6,051 bases of DNA from CAYLZW01 sp964388085. GTDB lineage: Bacteria > Myxococcota > UBA727 > CAYLZW01. Both the position numbers and the translations under genes were made by a program. The notes under the pieces were generated by a model. That model had not been told where the DNA came from. It worked only from the letters and a program-made list of their open reading frames with translations, and did no database searches. Where the stretch lies: assembly GCA_964388085.1 (NCBI GenBank), contig CAYLZW010000333.1, forward strand, positions 1-6,051, read 5' to 3'. Positions 1 to 5,502 of this stretch are shown here, one piece after another; within the stretch, counting starts at the first letter, position 1; each line of letters opens with the position of its first letter.

Positions 1-27
1 CACCTCGCGGCCTACGTCGGGCGCTGA
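1..27 (+). CDS. possible C-terminal tail of a gene entering from the left edge
   Basis: Frame 1 from the first base reads HLAAYVGR followed by TGA at 25-27. The stop lies four bases before the stop codon of the minus-strand lipoprotein gene, a compact convergent arrangement that is common in dense bacterial genomes. Eight residues are too few to name a product. The Leu-Ala-Ala-Tyr-Val run resembles the last helix of many small helical proteins, but that is not diagnostic. The other two plus-strand frames stay open here, so a different frame, or no gene at all, remains possible. Confidence 0.3.
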   Translation, partial: HLAAYVGR

Positions 28-31
28 GACC

Positions 32-1696
32 TCAAGGCTCCTCGCCCGCCGCGCCGAGCCGAACGCTGCGCAGGCGGAGCGCGCCGCGCTGGCTACCCCA
101 CACCCCGTCGTCGAGGGAGACGAAGTGGACGGCCGGCTCGAGGCCCCGCCGCAGCACCAGCTCCGCGCGGCCGGGGACGAGGGAGAGCGCGCTCGGCGTG
201 AACGGCAAAGGCGTCTCGCTCGCTCGCGCGTCGTCGAGATCCACGCGCAGCAGCCCGCTCGTGAGCAGCCAGACGGCGCCGCGCGCGGGATCGAGCACGA
301 AGGGCGCGAGGCTCCCGTAGGGGCCGGCCACGCGCGTGACCCGGCCTGCGTGCACGTCGACGATCGAGAGAGGCGCCGGCCATCCGCTGCTGCCCACGAG
401 CACCATGGCGGTGCCCGGGATGAAGGCGAACGACGGCGCCGTGACGACGAAGAGCTCGAGGCCGCGCGACTCCCCGCGGGCGAGGTCCATGACGACGAGC
501 TGGAGCGCGGGCCGCCGCTTCGCGCGTGGGTCGTCGGTCGGGCGCGTCTGCCACGCCACCAGCTCGCCGGTGGCCGCGAAGCCGACCGGGCCGCGCAGGT
601 CGCGCAACACGGTCGCCGTGCGCTGCTCGTGATCGACGACGAGCACGGCGGGGGCCGCGCAGTGGGGCGCCCCCGAGCGAGGGCATTTCTCCCGGCCCGA
701 GAGCACGCGGTCGACGGGCAGCGCCGAGAAGCGGCCGCTCGGGTCGCTGACGAGCTTGGCGCGACTCGCTGAGAGCGTGCTGCGCGCGATGCGCACGCCC
801 TCGAGCACGAGCGACAATTGAACGCGAGCCGGCAGCGACGTGGAGGAGAGCGCGGCCGGCGGCGGCTCGTCCTCGGGCGGCGGCGCTGCGGCCGTGATGG
901 CGTACGACATCACCCGGAGGCGGGCCTCGCCGGGCGTAAGCGGCGCGTCCTCCGCGACGACGACGAGCTCGGCGCGCCCGGTGCGCCAGCCGAGGCGCAG
1001 GCCGTCGGCGTTCACCTCGAGGTGAACGCGCTCGAGCCGCTGCGTATCGAGCAGATAGAGCGCCCGCTGGGCCCCGACGGGCAGCGCCTCGGGCGACGGA
1101 CAGCGCGAGCCGGGGCCGGCGTCTCCCGCGCCCTCCTCGCCGAGGTCGAGCGCGTCGTCATCGTCGCCGGCGCGCGCGGCGTCGTCGTCCTCCTGCAGCG
1201 GGTCAGCGACGTCGAGAGGTGGCGCAGCCACAGGGTCCGTGGGGATGGACGCCGCGAGGTAGCGCCCACCGTCGTCGAGCGCGAAGGAGGACGGCCACAT
1301 ATCGAGCTCGTAGCGGGCCGTCAGCTCGAGCGAGCCCGGGTCATAGAAGCGGAGATCCGAGCGCTCGCCGTCGCGGCGCCCGCCGAGCAGCGCGACGTGG
1401 CCCTCGGGAAAGAACATTCGCGAGAGTCGTTGGTCCCCGAGCGTCGCCAGCGGGACGTATCGCTCGGCTCCGGCGCGAATGGCGTCGACGTAGACGTCGG
1501 TGGAGCAGTCCTCGTGAATGACGCTGCGCAGCGCGAAGACGGCGCCGGTGCGCGGATCCACCGCCACGTCACCGCGGGAGAGGTCGATCTCGCTGCCCGG
1601 GCTCGTGTCCTGCTCGCCGGCGCCGCCACCGTACCCGCCGGGAGCGCAGCCGACGACGACGACGAGCACGGAGGAGAAGGCAAAAGAGCGGCGCAC
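32..1696 (-). CDS. putative outer-membrane lipoprotein with beta-propeller-like repeats
   Basis: About 554 residues from a GTG start at 1696-1694. The leader VRRSFAFSSVLVVVVGC has a basic start, a hydrophobic core and a lipobox VVGC, so Cys17 is the predicted lipidated residue; Ala at +2 favours the outer membrane. A GlyGly-rich tether follows. The mature part carries spaced strand-turn-strand motifs of the beta-propeller (YVTN/WD-like) style: VAVDPRTGAVFAL near 44-56, FALDDGGRYLAAS near 138-150, LVSDPSGRF near 315, PLSIVDVHAGRVTRV near 442-456, FVLDPARGAVWLL near 466-478. A Pro- and Asp/Glu-rich insert (about 162-199) interrupts the fold. Four non-lipid cysteines (64, 199, 338, 346) could form two disulfides. 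The start is uncertain: GAGGT lies almost against the GTG, and in-frame ATGs at 1750, 1795 and 1867 lack a ribosome site. The start at 1696 is preferred because it gives a normal-length signal. Propeller fold is inference; no enzyme motif seen. Function unknown. Confidence 0.75.
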   Translation of the reverse strand: MRRSFAFSSVLVVVVGCAPGGYGGGAGEQDTSPGSEIDLSRGDVAVDPRTGAVFALRSVIHEDCSTDVYVDAIRAGAERYVPLATLGDQRLSRMFFPEGHVALLGGRRDGERSDLRFYDPGSLELTARYELDMWPSSFALDDGGRYLAASIPTDPVAAPPLDVADPLQEDDDAARAGDDDDALDLGEEGAGDAGPGSRCPSPEALPVGAQRALYLLDTQRLERVHLEVNADGLRLGWRTGRAELVVVAEDAPLTPGEARLRVMSYAITAAAPPPEDEPPPAALSSTSLPARVQLSLVLEGVRIARSTLSASRAKLVSDPSGRFSALPVDRVLSGREKCPRSGAPHCAAPAVLVVDHEQRTATVLRDLRGPVGFAATGELVAWQTRPTDDPRAKRRPALQLVVMDLARGESRGLELFVVTAPSFAFIPGTAMVLVGSSGWPAPLSIVDVHAGRVTRVAGPYGSLAPFVLDPARGAVWLLTSGLLRVDLDDARASETPLPFTPSALSLVPGRAELVLRRGLEPAVHFVSLDDGVWGSQRGALRLRSVRLGAAGEEP

Positions 1697-1890
1697 GACC
1701 TCAGGGTACCAGAGGCGCGGCGCCCTGCCCGTCCGCCGCACTCGCAGCATGCTGAGAACACGCGGCCTCGCTCGCCGCGCGGTGCGAAGCCCCATGACGC
1801 GAGGGCCGCTACGAAACCCGCGAGAGCTGGCAGCTCTCGTCGAGAGACGCGCACGAGTCGAGCCCATCGATGCGAAGAAGAGGCCCTCGT

Positions 1891-1929
1891 CAGGCTGCTG
1901 AAGACCCTTGTGGCGTCTTCAGCGGCCTG
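1891..1929 (+). promoter_or_regulatory. long hairpin upstream of the cysteine-rich lipoprotein gene
   Basis: Left arm 1891-1905 (CAGGCTGCTGAAGAC) and right arm 1915-1929 (GTCTTCAGCGGCCTG) are complementary over 15 pairs. The innermost 9 are perfect and the only irregular pair is a T.G wobble when read as plus-strand RNA; the minus-strand copy would have an A.C mismatch there. The loop is 9 bases. TTTGATCT follows directly on the plus strand, while the minus-strand side is followed by no T run. The shape fits a plus-strand RNA element: a rho-independent terminator with a short U tract, an attenuator in the leader of the gene at 1992, or a stabilising 5' structure. As DNA it could be an operator. 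The pairing is seen directly; the role is inference. Confidence 0.5.
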
Positions 1930-1943
1930 TTTGATCTCGCCGT

Positions 1944-1962
1944 GGCGAGCGCCATCCTCGCC
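1944..1962 (+). promoter_or_regulatory. second, smaller hairpin in the same leader region
   Basis: GGCGAG at 1944-1949 and CTCGCC at 1957-1962 form a 6-pair GC-rich stem with a 7-base loop. It lies 14 bases after the long hairpin and 29 bases before the GTG start of the lipoprotein gene. Short GC stems are frequent by chance in this composition, so on its own it is weak; its position in tandem with the long hairpin is the reason to record it. Confidence 0.25.
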
Positions 1963-1981
1963 TGGTACCGTGAGGGCGACG

Positions 1982-1986
1982 GGAGG
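1982..1986 (+). promoter_or_regulatory. ribosome binding site selecting the GTG start at 1992
   Basis: GGAGG sits five bases before the GTG at 1992 within the purine run GGGAGGGAGA. The next in-frame start, ATG at 2019, has no purine-rich site before it (aatactcccgacggc). This favours the GTG even though the later ATG would give a more usual, shorter lipoprotein signal. Confidence 0.6.
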
Positions 1987-1991
1987 GAGAT

Positions 1992-2726
1992 GTGGCCAAA
2001 TGGAATACTCCCGACGGCATGAGCGCGCTGTACCGGTGCTTGGCCGCGCTCCCGCTGCTCTTTCTCGGCGGCTGTGAGCTCGCTTGTCTCCCCGCTACGA
2101 CGCCGCCGCCGGTAGCACCGCCCTCGGAGTCCGAGCCGGCCGACCCGCCGGCGACGGATCCCTGCCGCGGCTACACCTTCGCGGGCTCCTGCGACGACGA
2201 CGTGCTGGCCTATTGCAGCTATGGCGAGCTGGTCACGGTGGACTGCGCGACCGTCGCCGACGAGGTCGCGTTCACCTGCGCCGAGATCCACTCGAGCTAC
2301 GGGTACGACTGCGCCGCCCCGCCCGGTGCGCCGTGCCTCGACGAGGTGCACGGCCCGGCGTTCTGCGCCGGGCAGCAAGGTGCCTGCGTGAAGTCAGCGG
2401 AGGGCGCGCGCTGCGAAGAGGGTTACGAGGCGTGCACCCCGCTCGACGAGCGGCGCTGCCAAGGTGATCAGCTCATTGTGGAGTGCAATGTCGTGCAGCC
2501 TCATGTGCTCGACTGCCCTTCCTTCGGCACCACCTGCGAGGGCGGGGCCTGTAGCGGCGTCGTCGAGGGCGAGGCGTGCGATCCGGCGCTGCTTCGCTGC
2601 GCGGACGGCCTGCGTTGCGACGACGGGGTGTGCTCGGCGATCCCTCCCGCGCCCGACGGCGGGGCTTCGCTCGACGGCGGCGTGGGCGAGCACCTCGACG
2701 CAGGCGACGGCGGGCTCGCCGACTGA
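1992..2726 (+). CDS. cysteine-rich lipoprotein with duplicated Cys modules and Asp/Gly tail
   Basis: 244 residues from a GTG start. The signal ends in lipobox LGGC, with Cys28 lipidated and Glu at +2, which fits outer-membrane sorting. A Pro/Ser/Glu linker (about 33-57) leads to a domain with 20 cysteines between 58 and 214, an even number consistent with about ten disulfides in an extracytoplasmic protein. Two modules share a pattern: C58-x8-C67-x7-C75-x9-C85-x10-C96 and C148-x7-C156-x8-C165-x9-C175-x6-C182, each with a Leu-containing strand before the third Cys and Val/Leu-Asp-Cys at the fourth. A short CADGLRCDDGVC knot follows (203-214). The end is a low-complexity tail of DGG/DAG units (222-244). 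Proteins of this style are frequent and mostly uncharacterised in myxobacteria. No catalytic motif is seen; an adhesive, binding or structural surface role is a guess. If translation starts at the ATG at 2019, the product is nine residues shorter. Confidence 0.85.
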   Translation: MAKWNTPDGMSALYRCLAALPLLFLGGCELACLPATTPPPVAPPSESEPADPPATDPCRGYTFAGSCDDDVLAYCSYGELVTVDCATVADEVAFTCAEIHSSYGYDCAAPPGAPCLDEVHGPAFCAGQQGACVKSAEGARCEEGYEACTPLDERRCQGDQLIVECNVVQPHVLDCPSFGTTCEGGACSGVVEGEACDPALLRCADGLRCDDGVCSAIPPAPDGGASLDGGVGEHLDAGDGGLAD

Positions 2727-2741
2727 CGGTCGGGCGGGCGC

Positions 2742-2758
2742 CGCGCGCGGAGCGCGCG
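2742..2758 (+). terminator. candidate weak terminator after the cysteine-rich lipoprotein gene
   Basis: CGCGCGC (2742-2748) and GCGCGCG (2752-2758) form a 7-pair all-GC stem around a 3-base GGA loop, 15 bases after the stop codon. The sequence after it, ACAGATTCTT, is locally the most T-rich stretch but is not a true T run. Position and stem suit an intrinsic terminator; the poor tail and the high background of CG repeats keep confidence low. It would separate this gene from the YceI gene downstream. Confidence 0.35.
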
Positions 2759-2816
2759 ACAGATTCTTGACGCTCCAAGGTCCTCCGGCCCCTGGGCTTG
2801 CCGAGGCGACCAGGAG

Positions 2817-2835
2817 TCGTGACGTCGATCGTGAC
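2817..2835 (+). promoter_or_regulatory. direct repeat TCGTGAC x2 in front of the YceI gene
   Basis: TCGTGAC occurs at 2817-2823 and again at 2829-2835, a 12-base period close to one helical turn, just before the ribosome site of the YceI gene. Direct repeats at about helical spacing are a usual form of binding site for dimeric regulators, but 7-base repeats also arise by chance. A TTGACG (2767-2772) upstream resembles a -35 box with no -10 partner. Role unproven. Confidence 0.2.
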
Positions 2836-2853
2836 ACCACGGAGGTCGAGACC

Positions 2854-3441
2854 ATGGCCGAGAAGTCCAGCTGGGCGATCGACCCGGCGCACAGCGCGGT
2901 CGAGTTCGCGGTCAAGCACATGATGTTCACGACGGTGCGCGGCCGCTTCAAGGAGGTGAGCGCGACGATTCACCTGGACGAAGCGGAGCCGAGCCAGTCC
3001 TGGGTGGAGGCCGAGATCGCGGCGGCCAGCATCGACACCGGCCAGGCGCCGCGCGACGAGCACCTGCGCTCCGCCGACTTCCTCGACGTCGACAACCACC
3101 CCACCATCCACTTCAAGAGCACGCGCATTGAGCACGCTTCCTTTCAGCCGGGCGACGATTTCCGCATCGTGGGTGACCTGACGATTCGCGGCACGAGCAT
3201 GGAGGTCGTGCTCGACGCCACCTTCGAGGGTACCGGCACGGACCCGTGGGGAGGCACGCGCGCCGGCTTCGCGGCCAAGGCCGAGATCGACCGCCGGGAC
3301 TGGGGGCTGCGCTGGAACCAGGCCCTCGAGACCGGCGGCGTCCTGGTAGCGAACAACATTCGCATCGAGCTCGAGGTGCAGGCGGTCAAGCAAGCACAGC
3401 CCTCGGCCGGCGAACAGGCCCAGGCGTCGCCGCCTCCGTGA
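2854..3441 (+). CDS. YceI-family lipid-binding protein, cytoplasmic form
   Basis: 195 residues from ATG 2854, with GGAGGT at 2841-2846 seven bases upstream, an excellent ribosome site. The family signature is clear: WAIDPAHSAVEFAVKHMMF (7-25) with His13, Ser14, Phe18 and His22, then V-R-G-R-F (28-32); SIDTG (59-63), RDEHLRSADFLDV (67-79) and P-T-I-H-F (83-87); GDLTIRGTS (107-115); and DPWGGTRAGF (130-139) to EIDRRDWGLRWN (144-155). YceI proteins fold as a lipocalin-like beta-barrel that binds isoprenoid-type lipids in known structures. This copy has no signal peptide, so it should be cytoplasmic, unlike the periplasmic E. coli namesake. Length is normal for the family, with a short Gln/Ala/Pro-rich C-terminal tail (about 177-195) beyond the barrel. 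It stands alone; no isoprenoid, respiratory or cytochrome b561 gene adjoins it, so the ligand cannot be inferred from context. Confidence 0.93.
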   Translation: MAEKSSWAIDPAHSAVEFAVKHMMFTTVRGRFKEVSATIHLDEAEPSQSWVEAEIAAASIDTGQAPRDEHLRSADFLDVDNHPTIHFKSTRIEHASFQPGDDFRIVGDLTIRGTSMEVVLDATFEGTGTDPWGGTRAGFAAKAEIDRRDWGLRWNQALETGGVLVANNIRIELEVQAVKQAQPSAGEQAQASPPP

Positions 3442-3734
3442 CCGCGCTGCCGAGCTGCGCGGCCGTGATCTCGGGGCGAGCTGCTTTCAGAGGCGGGAGG
3501 CTCCGTGCACCGGGTGGTTCGCGCCCATCTCGTGCCCGCGCACCTTCTCGTCGCCGCGAGCGTCGCCGGGTTGTCTCCTTCGTGGAGGCGCAGGCGCGCA
3601 GCGCCGGCCGCGCTCCGGTAGCCAGGGTCGTGCGCCCCGGTGCGGGCGCGAAAGCGTAGCTGCGATGCATCCGCACGGCGCGGCCCTCGACGAGCGACGT
3701 TAGCGTCTGAGCTCCCCCGCACTCGAGGATGCTC
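3442..3734. other. gap of about 290 bases without a supported gene
   Basis: No open frame here shows a ribosome site, family motif or coherent composition; translations are Arg/Ala/Pro-rich, as expected from out-of-frame GC-rich DNA. Only modest stems are visible: AGCGC/GCGCT (3600-3614), GCGCCC/GGGCGC (3632-3649) and GACG-TTAG-CGTC (3696-3707). None is followed by a T run, so no terminator for the YceI gene can be named. The promoter of the lipoprotein gene at 3735 presumably lies in the right-hand part, but no -35/-10 or -24/-12 pair was found. Confidence 0.5.
3724..3728 (+). promoter_or_regulatory. ribosome binding site selecting the ATG at 3735
   Basis: CGAGG at 3724-3728 directly abuts an ATG at 3729 and lies six bases before a second in-frame ATG at 3735. 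The spacing fits the second ATG, which also gives the more usual lipoprotein leader starting Met-Ser-Arg. Confidence 0.6.
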
Positions 3735-5453
3735 ATGTCGCGCGCCGTCGCGGTGTTGTCGTTCGCCTTCGTCGTCGTTGCCTGCACGCCACCCGAGAGC
3801 GCCGCGCCGCGGGATCCCGAGAAGGGCCCGCGCGCCCGGACCGACGCGGGGATGGTGGAGCCGGACGCAGGGACACCGCCGAGGACTCTCCCCATCCGGA
3901 AGCCTGGTCCCCCCGACCGCGACGCCGGCAGCGACGTCGACGCCGGGGAGAAGCGCGGTAGCGACGCCGGCGCCGACATCGACGCAGGCGGAGACGGCCA
4001 CGCTGACGCCGGCGAGGCGGTCGATGCCGCGGGCGAAGGCGAAGGCGAAGGTGAAGGCGAAGGTGAAGGGGAAGGCGAAGGGGAAGGGGAAGGCGAAGGG
4101 GAAGGCGAGGGCGAGCCCTCAGGGGTGCCGCCGCGACCGGCGACGCTCGACATCACCCGCGGCGTCGACGTCGGCGGCTTCCTCAGCGACGTCTACTCCT
4201 GGGAGGACGCGAGCGGACGTCCGCGCAGCGCGTCCCTCGTGCGCAATGACGCGCCGGATCCGACCGGAAACTATGGCGGCGGCATGCGTCGCATCGTCTA
4301 TGACGTCGGCGGAGAGTCGCGCACGGCGACGGGACACACGCAGAAGCACCCCGTCTTTGGCTACGCCACCAGCCACTTCGCGGGCGGCGTCGCCTCGACG
4401 CGGCACGGCGCCGGCGAGCATCGCGTGCTCTTCGAGGGGCAGCACCACGCGGTGCACGAGTACACCTGGCGGATGACCATCGGCAGCGGTCCGGTCGATG
4501 TCACGGTGTGGTGGATCTTCGCGAGCGGCCGCGACCACCCGCTCTACGCCATCACCTATGACGCGAGCCCGGCGGGTCCGAACGTCGTCAAGGGAGACAG
4601 CCGCGCCCCCTACGGGGACCTGAACTTCGACAATGATCAGAACCTGCCCGTCGACGGCGTCGGCTGGGGCGACCGCTATCGCTTCCGCACGACCGGCGCC
4701 GGGCCGGTGACCATGGGGAGCGCTTGGAGCTATGTGCAGCCGAACCGGGTGCCGCACGTGCTCGCGTGGTCGAACGCCGCCGACGCCGAGATGGGGCTCG
4801 TGCAGACGCTCGACTGGCAGAGGAAGGACGCGGGCGGCATGTCGTTCTACACGAGCTGGGGCACCGCCTCGGCTGGTCCCTTGCCCGTCGACTGGAGCTG
4901 GCCGTTCCAATTGAACCAATACGAGCTGCCCTATACGACGAGGAGCCATCGAATGGCCTGGGGCACCAATTACGGCGCGGTGGGGCAGACCTCGTACCCG
5001 GCCTACGGGGGTGCGCCGCAGCTCAGCGGCTATCCGTTCCAGAGCTACGCGGTCTACGTCGCGCTCGGTGCGCGAGGCCTCATTGACGACGTCACGGCGG
5101 ACGTACAGGGGCAGCTCGACGCCGCGCTCGCGTGCGCTGCAGGCAGCGTGGTCACGGAGGTAGAGGCGGGCGCCGGCCGCGATGACCTCGTCCCCTCCTC
5201 GCCCCTCGGCTATCACCCGGTGTTCGGCTCGCACGAGATCCGGGCGGCGCTCGACGGCTTCGATTGCACGCTCGATCTCGGCGACAGCCCCGTGACGTCT
5301 CCGCTCGTGCGCGTGCGCGGCTACACCGGCGCGACGCCGCCCGTCGTGAGCGCGCCCGGGGAGGTCTACGTCTCCCTCGACGACGAGCGCGATGTCGTGT
5401 GGATTACGCTCGCGGGCGAGCGCAGCGGCACGGTGCGGGTGCACGGCGAATAG
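3735..5453 (+). CDS. large lipoprotein: DAG-repeat and Gly-Glu tether plus Trp-rich domain of unknown family
   Basis: 572 residues from ATG 3735 (six bases after CGAGG; an ATG at 3729 would add two residues). The leader MSRAVAVLSFAFVVVAC ends in lipobox VVAC with Cys17 lipidated and Thr at +2, which fits outer-membrane placement. Residues about 18-98 form an acidic, Pro-containing tether with seven Asp-Ala-Gly triplets. Residues 100-127 are fourteen Gly-Glu pairs. The folded part starts near 135. It is rich in aromatics, with about a dozen Trp between 156 and 409 (for example VTVWWIF, DWSWPF), suggesting beta structure and perhaps a carbohydrate- or polymer-binding face. Two lone cysteines (467 and 511) flank a short stretch and could pair. 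The end, with DERDVVWITLAGERSGTVRVHG, looks like closing beta strands. I recognise no named family or catalytic motif. A surface-exposed role is inferred from the lipobox and long tether only. Confidence 0.85.
   Translation: MSRAVAVLSFAFVVVACTPPESAAPRDPEKGPRARTDAGMVEPDAGTPPRTLPIRKPGPPDRDAGSDVDAGEKRGSDAGADIDAGGDGHADAGEAVDAAGEGEGEGEGEGEGEGEGEGEGEGEGEGEPSGVPPRPATLDITRGVDVGGFLSDVYSWEDASGRPRSASLVRNDAPDPTGNYGGGMRRIVYDVGGESRTATGHTQKHPVFGYATSHFAGGVASTRHGAGEHRVLFEGQHHAVHEYTWRMTIGSGPVDVTVWWIFASGRDHPLYAITYDASPAGPNVVKGDSRAPYGDLNFDNDQNLPVDGVGWGDRYRFRTTGAGPVTMGSAWSYVQPNRVPHVLAWSNAADAEMGLVQTLDWQRKDAGGMSFYTSWGTASAGPLPVDWSWPFQLNQYELPYTTRSHRMAWGTNYGAVGQTSYPAYGGAPQLSGYPFQSYAVYVALGARGLIDDVTADVQGQLDAALACAAGSVVTEVEAGAGRDDLVPSSPLGYHPVFGSHEIRAALDGFDCTLDLGDSPVTSPLVRVRGYTGATPPVVSAPGEVYVSLDDERDVVWITLAGERSGTVRVHGE
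3843..4031 (+). repeat. Asp-Ala-Gly repeat tether coding region
   Basis: The segment encodes seven DAG triplets at irregular spacing, often as DxDAG (SDVDAG, ADIDAG), ending in a degenerate DAA-G. The codons of the copies differ (GCG, GCA and GCC for Ala; GGG and GGC for Gly), so the repeat is kept at protein level and is not a recent DNA duplication. The same style of unit appears in the tail of the cysteine-rich lipoprotein (LDAGDGG). Such linkers are common in lipoproteins of some myxobacteria and are presumably disordered. Confidence 0.7.
4032..4115 (+). repeat. 14-copy hexamer minisatellite encoding (Gly-Glu)14
   Basis: Fourteen in-frame hexamers of the form GGN-GAR run without a break. 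The Gly codon is GGC, GGT or GGG; the Glu codon is GAA in the first twelve units and GAG in the last two. All five Glu codons upstream of the repeat in this gene are GAG, so GAA use marks the tract as compositionally distinct. Unit length is a multiple of three, so copy-number change would lengthen or shorten the tether without shifting the frame. Expansion by slippage from a GGCGAA founder followed by point changes is inferred. Confidence 0.95.
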
Positions 5454-5502
5454 CGGCGGGGTCGCCTTCGCGCGCCGCCGGCGCAGCGAACGGGCGCGCC
5501 GC

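Larger units (their letters stand above)
1697..1991. other. divergent intergenic region between two lipoprotein genes
   Basis: About 295 bases separate the preferred starts of the two divergent lipoprotein genes, so promoters for both should lie here. The half nearer the minus-strand gene (1697-1867) stays open in that gene's frame and could be coding if an upstream ATG is used. The other half carries two hairpins (1891-1929 and 1944-1962) and then the ribosome site of the plus-strand gene. TTGATC at 1931-1936 resembles a -35 box, but no matching -10 hexamer is found at 16-18 bases. No convincing sigma-70 or sigma-54 promoter could be assigned by eye. Confidence 0.5.

Noticed and set aside
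818..2077. Long plus-strand open frame (about 419 codons) opposite the minus-strand lipoprotein gene
   Set aside because: Arg/Ala/Glu-rich, low-complexity translation with no motif. It runs antisense to a protein with a lipobox and regular strand motifs and overlaps the start of the next gene, so it is a GC-rich shadow frame.
2786..2805. Sigma-54-like GG...GC element before the YceI gene
   Set aside because: The spacing between the GG and GC is one base too long for the -24/-12 consensus and the flanking bases do not match.
2464..2853. Upstream extension of the YceI frame
   Set aside because: It overlaps the cysteine-rich lipoprotein gene in another frame. The GGAGGT-ATG at 2854 and the start of family homology at residue 7 fix the real start.
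3385..3736. Minus-strand frame starting divergently at 3736 across the gene-free gap
   Set aside because: The first half has high third-position G/C, but there is no ribosome site, the ATG overlaps the lipoprotein start, it runs into the YceI coding region, and its second half is Arg-rich and uneven in codon use.
4119..5444. Long minus-strand open frame (about 441 codons) opposite the large lipoprotein
   Set aside because: The translation is dominated by Arg, His, Val and Ala without any recognisable motif, and the opposite strand has a ribosome site, signal peptide and tether. Shadow frame.
5454..5502. Possible bidirectional terminator in the convergent gap (GGCG-GGGT-CGCC at 5455-5466; GCGCGCC/GGCGCGC at 5470-5499)
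   Set aside because: The stems are short or have a long loop and no T run follows on either strand. Such GC stems are expected by chance at this composition.
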